DNA of 64,000 bases, taken from Cyanobacterium sp. Dongsha4. GTDB lineage: Bacteria > Cyanobacteriota > Cyanobacteriia > Cyanobacteriales > Cyanobacteriaceae. Position numbers and translations under genes: made by a program. Shown piece by piece: positions 9,010 to 18,600 of the stretch. The DNA lies in contig NZ_CP084098.1 in NCBI RefSeq assembly GCF_036345015.1, forward strand, positions 4,167,326 to 4,231,325. The letters are read 5' to 3'. The number at the start of each line of letters is the position of its first letter. The first letter of the stretch is position 1. The notes beneath the pieces are model-generated. The model was given only the letters and a program-made list of their open reading frames with translations. It ran no database searches and had not been told where the DNA came from.

Positions 9010-9533
9010 CAATTATGGGTACTTTTTTAAGAATTTTCCGAGGGAAGTTTTGTCCGTATTTTCTGTGGTCAGCAACTATCGTTTACAGCAAGGTGATGTG
9101 GGTTGTGTATCTAAAGGCTATGGCCATGCACTGATTAATAAAACCTCAGTTCGATTTAAAAGTTGTTGCTATGGTTAGGTTTCAGGTTGCAGGTTGCAGG
9201 TTTTAGGTTTAATTTTCTAATCAAGTTGTTTAGTTAATCTAAAGATTGAAAATAATAAAATCAATAAAGATGTGTTTTTTATCAATTCTTTAACCCGATA
9301 CCTAACACCTTTCCAAAACCGAAAATTCTATATCGAACTCAGGTAATAAAGGGGATAAACCGACAGATATTTTGATTGTGTTTGATAACGGAGACTATCA
9401 GAGTATTGATCTCAATGATTGGATAATGAGTAATCCTAATTCAGCTTTGGGAAATACCTTTCAACTTTCCCCTGAAATGCTAGAAAAATTACCCGTCAAT
9501 GATCAACTGTTTCTTTATCCCTCTAAATCTTAA
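9010..9533 (+). pseudogene. C-terminal remnant of an oxalate decarboxylase-type bicupin, split by a MITE
   Basis: Upstream of the insertion the frame reads ...FPREVLSVFSVVSNYRLQQG then DVGCVSKGYGHALIN. After skipping 9144-9343 and one target copy it continues KGDKPTDILIVFDNGDYQ then SIDLNDWIMSNPNSALGN...SPEMLEKLPVNDQLFLYPSKS and stops at 9531-9533. The order GDVG-x-V-x-KGYGH, LIVF, DYQSIDLNDW and SPEMLEKLP fits the C-terminal cupin of oxalate decarboxylases. The 5' part of the gene (first cupin and start) is missing, with an in-frame stop just before 9010. The fragment is therefore dead twice over: truncated and interrupted. Confidence 0.8.
9144..9343. mobile_element. MITE, 200 bp, inserted in the cupin pseudogene
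   Basis: The ends are CCTCAGTTCGATTTAA and TATATCGAACTCAGG, inverted repeats of about 14 bp with two mismatches. The flanks are TAATAAAA (9136-9143) and TAATAAAG (9344-9351), an 8-bp target duplication with one difference. The interior has no coding potential and carries GCAGGTT heptads. Removing the element and one flank restores the cupin reading frame exactly. Confidence 0.82.
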
Positions 9534-9622
9534 AATCTTAGTCAAAAATAAAACAACTCTAAAACTGTTTCCTATTCTCTATTTTCACTAAAAAACTTTT
9601 TCAGCAACCTCTCATATAACCC

Positions 9623-12600
9623 ATGACAATCAATTTATCGAACCGCCTTTCCTCCATAACCAAAGACTCTGCTGGTGTTACCCATATTGTTTGGGTAGAA
9701 GATGCTACTCTCTTCCATGCAACCTATGATGATAATTCTGCTACTTGGATTAATAGAACTGCGATCGCATCTGTCGGTAGTCAAAAGATAGTCAGTTTAA
9801 ACCTCATTGCAAATGATAATCTGATCGAGATTTCTAACTCTACTAACAAGTTACCCGGATTAGCCGTAGTTTATCAACAGGGTAGTGAAAATGAGAGCAA
9901 TATTTTCTATACCGCCGCTCAATATGATGCTAGTGGTAAAACTCAATGGTTAGATAAACCTCAAGCCTTAACCGCCGATCAAGTCGGAGATTTAGAACCA
10001 AGGGCGATCGCAACTGATGATGGAACAATATTTGTGGTTGGTCAAAAAGTTAATACGGACAATGTCACTAACCAAGCTATTCGAGAAGATACAGATCTTT
10101 ATTACCAATCTTTTAATGTTTCTAGCAGTCAATTTACCACCTCAGCAGAATCTAACTCTCTCTCTTCATCTGCCACTTTAAGATTACAAACAAATGTATT
10201 AGGTTATTCTGGTCAAAATCAAGCTGTTGCCGCATCTTATTCACCATTAAGCAACACAGAAGCGGCCACTTTAGCTCAATCAGCATTTAATGGACAAGAA
10301 TTAAATTGGGAAGCATCCAGTAATTTTAGCCCCAGTGCTTTAGAGTTTATTTTTTCCAAGGGAACGAAAGATAAAGTACGAAAAACCCTCAAAAATGCTT
10401 TTGGTGGCTTATCACTTGATATTTCCCTACAAGGGTCAAGTGGAAATAATCCTAACTGGAGTTTATTTGGTGGAGGAGTTTCTACTGATGGCAAATTACT
10501 GCTCAATGCCGTTGCCTCTCTTAGCTATGCTAAAGCCTCTGACAAAAAAACTCCCCTACAGAGACAAGTAAAAACCAGAATTACAACAAACAATCAAACT
10601 AATGCTGTTAATTTTTCCGTAACTTTGTCATCTTTGTACACTTACGGAAACAAAAAAAAATCCACGGGAAAGTTTCCCCTAGTTCTGGAAACAGGCAGTT
10701 TAGGCTTATCTTTTGCTTTTACCTTTCCTATTGTCGGTGGAGTAGAACTTTCTGAATTTGATACCAACCTTTTTAGTCTTAATGCTTTCCTCAACGCAGG
10801 AATAACTCTTCAGTGGCAATTAAACCCGAAAGATCCTAATACATATCAAAGTATTTTATTCCCCTACATTAATGATAACGATAGTACTGCGGCATTGTTG
10901 GTAGGCGACTCATTTGCAACCCTCCCAGGGTTTTCTCAATTTGCAGCGATCAATGCTCTTCTTGCAGATATTATTGTCGCATTTGAGTCCATTGATAATC
11001 AAGGACCTTTATCATTAGAGTCTCTTTTAATTGCTATTCCCATCCAAGGCGGAGTTGAATTAAATGTTGATATTCCTTTTGTTTTCAAGCTAAAAGGTTC
11101 TGTAGGAGTCTTTTTAGATGGAACATTTTTGCTAAAAGGAACTTCAGATTCTCCCAAAGATACTTTTACCCTTGGATTGCCCTACAGCCTAGCGGTTCAA
11201 GTTCTCGGACTGATCAATGCCAAAATCGGGGGTTTTCCGACTTGGACTTGGCCAGAATCTTCTTCTGAGTCTTTAACTAGCAATAATTCTGCTGAAGTAT
11301 TATCAGCGACTGGAACGCTTCCCACTGTAGAAGGTTCTTTGCTAACTATCCCCTTTTCAACGAGTCTTAATCCTGATTTGAACCTTAACCCAGAAGAGTT
11401 CACTGTTCAAGTGATGAACCCTGATGGAACTCAATCAACTATTCCTGTTTTTGCTGTTATAGTTGAAGAAAATGCGGTTATTCTTCGTTTAGAGCAATCA
11501 ATTCCCTATACAATCTTAAATGATCAACCCTTAACCGATAATATCACTGTTAGTTATAGTGGTACTCAACCACTCAATGGCTTTACAGAAAGCACCGTCA
11601 TTAATAACTCTGCTCAAACTCTAGTTTATACCTATGACCCTACCAGTGGCACTGGTGATAATTATGCGAATAGCAATCAACAAATAACCATTGTCTTTAA
11701 TACACCTTTAAATACTGATATTGTTCCTGATTCAAGTCAATTTGTGGTAACTGATAGTGATGGAACAGTAATTAATTTGATTCCGTTCGAGGAAAATAAT
11801 CAAAATCCCATTTATGTTAATCAAAATACTGTTATTTTAACCCTAGAGGGAACAATTCCTTCAGGGGAAAATTATACAGTGCAATATACTCCTGTGACGG
11901 GGGCAAACAATAATTTAGAAAGTGCTAGTAATCAAGACATTACTTCATTTACTATCAGCAATTCTACCCCTTCGACCACAGCAGGAAATATCAACACTAC
12001 ATTTATCAGTGCCGAGAGTACCAATCAAGTTCTAAATAAGATAGAAAATGACTTCGCCCAAGATAGCCCTCCTACCTTAGCTCTTACCAGTGAGGGGGAC
12101 ATTTTGCTTGGTTGGAGTAGTGATGCACCCAATTTATTACCCATTTCCGCCCTAGCCCAAGGTAGTAATATCTATCTAACCTTTGGGGAAAACTTAGCCA
12201 ATAATCAAGGAAACTATCTTAATCCCACTGCTGACCAGTTTATAGTTGTTATTGATGGGGTGACTCAATCTTTAAGTGCTACCCAGTTACCTTCTGTTGA
12301 GGGTAATACACTGGTTTTAACACTGGATCAACCCATTGCGGATAATGCGACAACGATTTCTGTTGATTATAACTTAGTGGCATCTGAAGGCGATGTTAGT
12401 AGCAATTTAGCCTATATAGATTTAACAGGTACAACATTTTGGTTGGAAGAATTTACCGATTTACCCGTTGATTTAATTAATGAAAGTAACTCACCCACTG
12501 TCTTAAATTTAGAGGTTAATGGCACTATTTATAATGGTTATGCTTTAAATCAAACCATTGTTATTCCCTTTGATCAGGAATTATTATTTACTTCAGAAAA

Positions 12601-15600
12601 TAATCAAATCCCTAGTGATACTTTCACCGTTTTAGTGGATGGTCAAGGAGTTGGTGTTCTTCAAGCTATTATCAATGACACATCAGTTGTTTTAACTTTA
12701 GATAATTCCATTCAAATTGGTCAAGGTAATACGGTTTCTGTGGATTATATCTCAGATCCTGACAATCCATTAAAAGGCATAAACGATCAAGTGGTTGCCT
12801 CTTTTTCCCTAAGCAGTATTCTCACGACTGCCACTAATTCGGGTACAGTCATCAAAACTGCGTTTTCCCCCTTTGGTGATAGCGGTATTTCCGAAATTAT
12901 AACAGTTCCGGGTACTAAAGGCTTAAACTTTGATGTTGCTTCAGCACTCACAACAGATAATATTAATGTTTTGGCATGGGTTCAAGTAGATAACTCTGAT
13001 TTAATTATTCAACAAATACCGGGGCAAACCTATACCAATGAACAAATCGAACAGATTAATTCAGCAATTAGTGAGTCGGATATTTACTATTCAATTTTAG
13101 GTGCAGATAATCAGTGGAGTTTAGCTCAACCCATTGCACCCATGCAAACAGGTCAAGATCAAAAAGTGACTCTAGGAAAAGGTCCTAATGGTGACTTAAT
13201 CGCCGCTTGGTTAAACACTCAACAAGCAAGTAATGGTGACACAGAAACAACTATTTATTGGTCAAGTTTTAATGGCACAGATTGGACAACACCTCAAACC
13301 TTATTATCGGAAATTTCCCCCAATGCCTTCACAGAATTAACGATTAGCTCCATTAATAATCAACCTGCCATTTTCTGGACAGAAAGCCAACCAGCATCCT
13401 ACAGCGATCGAGTCTTAAGCCTACAACCCTTAGTATATTTACGTTTGGGAGAACTGAGTGGCACAACAGCAATTAATGAAGGAGAGTCGGCACCAAGTCT
13501 TAATGGTACTTATAGTGGGAATTTCACATTCAATCAAATAGGGGCATTAGATGATATTGCCAATAATTCTGGAGATCCTAACCCCGCAGTATTGTTTAAT
13601 GGAGGTGGTGTAAGCCTTGATTCATCTATTCCTGTTTCCATTCAAGGATTTTCCGTAGAATTTTGGTTTAAATTGCCTAGTCTCAACGCCATTCCGAACT
13701 TGGTATCTATGGCAGATGTCTTTCTTTTTACCGTTAACGATACTCAGTTAAGTTTTAGTTTAGACAATTCTGATAATTCAACTATCTCGATAAATCCACC
13801 TCTTGATATTGATACTTGGTATTACGTTGTTGGCACTTATGATGGTACTCAGGATATTCTCTCTTTATACCTCAATGGTGAATTGGTAGGAACGATGGAG
13901 GACGTAAGTTTTGCCAATTTACCCCCATCAGGCAAATTAGATATTGTAGGTCAGGGAGGCTCGGTTTATGTGGACGAGGTTGCGTTTTATAACTCAGTTC
14001 TTTCCTATGTTCCAAGTAGTAATAGTTTAACTGCTTCCAACGTTACGGATTTAACGGGCAGTCAATTTCTGGATGGTGCTTTAGGAACTAACGAAATTGG
14101 CAATAACTATAATGCTCAGTATCTTGACCCCGTACCAGCAGGACCAGAAGCTCATTACAGCGTTTGGAATCCTGCAACTAATAGTTGGCAACAAGACGGT
14201 CAAATCGAGCCCACTCCTGCTATTACTCCCACAATTTTGAGCGATGCTAATTATCCCATTTGGGACATTGTCTCTGCTACCACCTCTCCCACTGGTACGA
14301 TAATTTTCCCCAACGGACAAGCCGATAGCATTTTCCAAGTTCAATTGAAAGGAGAACAAAATCGAGAAATTACAGGAATTTCCGTCACTGTCTCAGGAAC
14401 AGGACTACTATGGGGAGTAGGGGAACAAGGTAATGGTACTCCTATTGGAGGCTATCAAGTTGGGGTTATTTTAGGAGAAACCGTCACCAATAACAATAAT
14501 CAATTAGCATTTGCAGAGAGTGCGACTTTACTTAATAGCCTTAATTCCAATCTGCCTCAATTAAATCATCAGATAATGGGAGAAACTGAAGTTCTGAATT
14601 TGTTAATTGATGAAACTGGTAATACCTTTTCTGAAACTCCAACGGTTACTGTTTATTTCAAAGATGGCGGAACTCTCACCCCAGAAGTGACAGGATTTTC
14701 TAACTCAGGGGGTACTACCCAAGGCACGAATGACTTAGGAACGCAAGTTTTAGGCATTGCTACCGTAACCGAAGCAAATGATGCTTCATTGGCTAATATT
14801 GATAGTGGCTTTATTATTGACACGGATAATCCTGCGATCGCATCTGTGTTAGCCAGTGCATTTAACTCTAATGGTAGTTTAGCTTATGTTGCTGTGGGCA
14901 ATCGAGGCTATACCGATAGCGATGGTAATTTAGTCAGTGGTGGCACGATTCAGATTTTGTTACCTGACGATAGCGTCTTAAAAGGTGGGGAAACTAAACC
15001 CCTAACAACAACAGATTTATCTGGTAATCCGGGTGGAGTTTTAATCACAGGAATTGCGGATAGTGGCCTCCTAAATGGTGGCGTATCCATGAGTTTAGCC
15101 ACAGGAGATATTGATGGTGATGGTGTCGATGATTTAGTTATTGGGGATGCCAATGCTAACAATGGCAATGGGGCAATTTACGTCATTTACGGCAGTTACC
15201 TCACGAGTAATCCCGGCATCACCATAGATGTTAGTACTTTAACTGCAACTCCCTCTAGTATTGGTTATGCGATCGCACCTAATATTTCCGATGCCCAAGC
15301 AGGGTTTTCTGTTATTGTCGGGAATTTTGACGGCGATTCAAAATTTACCCGTAATGATATTGCTTTTGGAGCTCCAGGAGTTGGTGATGGTGGTGCTGTC
15401 TATGTTGCTTATAATGGGCTTACTTCATTCACCCCAGTTTATACAGGCACAAATTCCGAAAGAGCAGGATTTGCTTTGGGAGTTTCTCATCATTCAACGG
15501 AGAATCCAACAACATTTACAGGTAGTAGTACCAGTGACGATCTTTTCATCGGCTCACCGGCTTATCAAGTAGAGGTTGCCAACCAATGGAAAGGAAAAGG

Positions 15601-18600
15601 AGGATTACCATCAGGCAGTCAATCTCTATATCCTGATAGCACTTCTATCGGTGCTGGAGCAGTTCATGTTTTTTCCAGTGGCAATAATGGCTTTTCCCAA
15701 TGGGCAACTTATACAGGTCCAAATGTTCCTGCCGCCAATGGAGTCGCCGCTAACTATTTAGCAGGAGGTGCGATCGCATCTGAAGACCTTAATGGAGATG
15801 GAAGGCAAGACCTAGCTATTTCAGCAACGGGAGTCAATGCTAACGCTGGGGCAGTATATATCATCAATGGTGATGGAGCTACTCAAAACGTCCAACCCCA
15901 AACGGTAAATGACATTAGTAATCTCATTATCAATGGTTCTATCGTCAATGGTAAAGCAGGAACTGTTATTTCCGCCCCCGGTGATCTCAATGGCGACGGC
16001 TATCAAGATTTCCTCATCACCGCCCCTCAAGCCAGTAATGGTACAGGTCAAAGTTACTTATTATTTGGTCCTTTGAATTTAACCGAAGTTGGAACGAGCT
16101 TCGATTTGGGAGTAACCAGCCAAGACAAAACTTTCTTGCTTAACGGTAATCTACCCTATCAACTGGCAGGTTCGGCGGCTATCGGTTTGGGAAATATAAC
16201 GAGCAAGAAAGGCTCTAATAATCAATCCGTAGATAGTCTGCTAATCACTGCACCCAATGCCCAACAAGTCTATGCCGTCTATGGTCAGCCTTATTTAGAA
16301 GATGATGGTAGTATTAAATTAGCCAATATAGCCTCTGATAACGGCTTTGTGATTGACGGCAATAGCTTTAGCACCTTCAACGTAGTCAATCCAGAAATTC
16401 CCAATCAAGCTACCAATTTAATGCCCTCTTTGGTGAGCCATCAAGGCACTCTATACATGGCAGTCAAAGGAGAAGGAAGCAGTACAGATATTTATATCAC
16501 TACCAGCACAGACGGAGGAATAACTTGGAGTCCCGCAACAGTTGCGATCGCAGGTGCAACTAATTTCTCTCCCTCTTTAGCAGTTTATAATGATGTATTG
16601 TATTTGGCTTATACAGGCTTAGACCCCCAACTCAATATTCTTGCCAGTACCGATGGAGGACAAACTTGGAGTCCTCAGTCTGTTATTGGTCAAACATCCA
16701 ACAATTCCCCTACATTAGTGGTTTATCAAGATCAGTTATTTACCTTTTTTACGGCGGATAACCAAACTGACAGTATCCTCTATATCTATTCTGATAATCC
16801 TCTCGAAACTTGGTCTTCAAACTTTGCTGTCACATTTAGCGGAGGCAATCAAACCAGTGCTAGTGCCGTTAGTGCCACTGTCTTTGATGGAGCTCTTTAT
16901 CTTGCCTATCAAACAGGCACTCAAAGCAGTCCGGGTAATACTTTTGACATTACTTCAACCAATGGTGCGGATTTGAATAACTTATCATGGGCAATTGCTT
17001 CCATCCCCAATATTGTTTCCAATCAACCTCCCGCACTGACAAGCGATGGAACAACCCTCTATCTTACTAATACCACTGGATATACTCTGACATTAACAGA
17101 GGTGGGTAGCTTGGTGCTTTTATCCCCCACTGGAGAGCAAGTGTGGGAGGCGAGAAATAGCAATAACGAGGTGATCACGGGAGCAAATATTGCGCTCATG
17201 CAAGATGACGGTAACTTCGTTCTTTATGCAAATACTAATCTCACAAACCCTCTTTGGGCAACTGCAACAAATCGAGGTAGTGTCAATTATCTTCAATTAG
17301 GCAGTGATGGCGGACTTTACATTATTGATTCTGAGACAAATACTGTCCTTGTCACCCTTTATGATAACAATGGCACTGCCAATCCCAACAATAGCAGTAA
17401 TGCCAAATTGGAAGAAGGAAGTCAGCTTTTATTAAGACAAACCCTTCAATCAGGTAATAGTTTTATTAGCATTTATGATGGAGTTGGTACTGGAGAACCT
17501 GTTTGGACAACGGTGGAGATTTCTGGCAATAGTAACTACGCTCCACCCCCTACAATCGTTGATAATAAACTCTATCTAGTCAACTCGATTGCTAACGCAG
17601 GTTATCAAGTGTTGGATTCTTCCTTGCCTCCTTTTTCTCTCTCTAACAATGGCAATATTGTCCAAATGTTAGGAGATATTAATGGTGACGGCTTTGCTGA
17701 TGTGTTTTCAGGAGGAAGTAACGCTGGAGTAATTATTTTTGGAGATAGCACGAAAGATTTATTAACCGAGGCAAGTACAAGTGATGACCTAATCATTACC
17801 GTCCAAGGTGCTGACATTCAGGACGTAATTAATATTGACGATTTTAACGGCGACGGATTAGGAGATTTTGGAGTTATAGACAGCGAAGGTAATTTTTATA
17901 TTATTCTTGGCAACCCAGATTTAGGTGAAACAACACAACTCACTTTAACTGATCCAGTAACTAATGTTTCTTCGATTGAAAGTGTTATTGGTATCGGTAA
18001 ATGGTTCAATAACGGTTATGACGATTTATTGGTAGTAGGGGAAAATCCTTTCATTGGTCAAGGTATTAATCTGTTTACAGCTCTAGGCAACAATCAAGAA
18101 ACCACGTTTTTTAGTGAGTCAGATTTGACGTTCATATCTTCTTCAGATCCTCAACTTAAATCTACAGGCACTGGAATCGATTATGACGGCGATGGTTCTA
18201 ATAATTTGCTGTATAGTCCATCAAACGAATCTGGTTTTTCCAATCGGAGTTTCTCAGAGGCAGATCTATTTGGTGACGGTAAGCCTGTTCTAACTGTTGA
18301 TGTACCAAGCCCTTCTACCATTAATCAATTACAATCTATTGGCGATTTCAATGGGGACGGTATTGAAGATTTAGCTGTCTTTGTTAATGATTATATTGAT
18401 GGTGTGGAGGGGAAACATCCTCAAGCAATCTTAATTTACTATGGCAACGCCAATGGCTTAACTAATTCATCACAACCTGATTTATTTTTCGCTTATTCTG
18501 ATCCCAATTCTTCAGAGCAAATTTCAACACTGGCACAGGCAGGGGATGTTAATGGTGATGGTTTTGATGATTTTTTAGTAAGTTCTTCCAACTCCAATAA

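Noticed and set aside
15261-15761. Two plus-strand frames (103 and 61 residues) inside giant gene A
   Set aside because: Out-of-frame shadows of FG-GAP repeats; the main frame continues unbroken through them.
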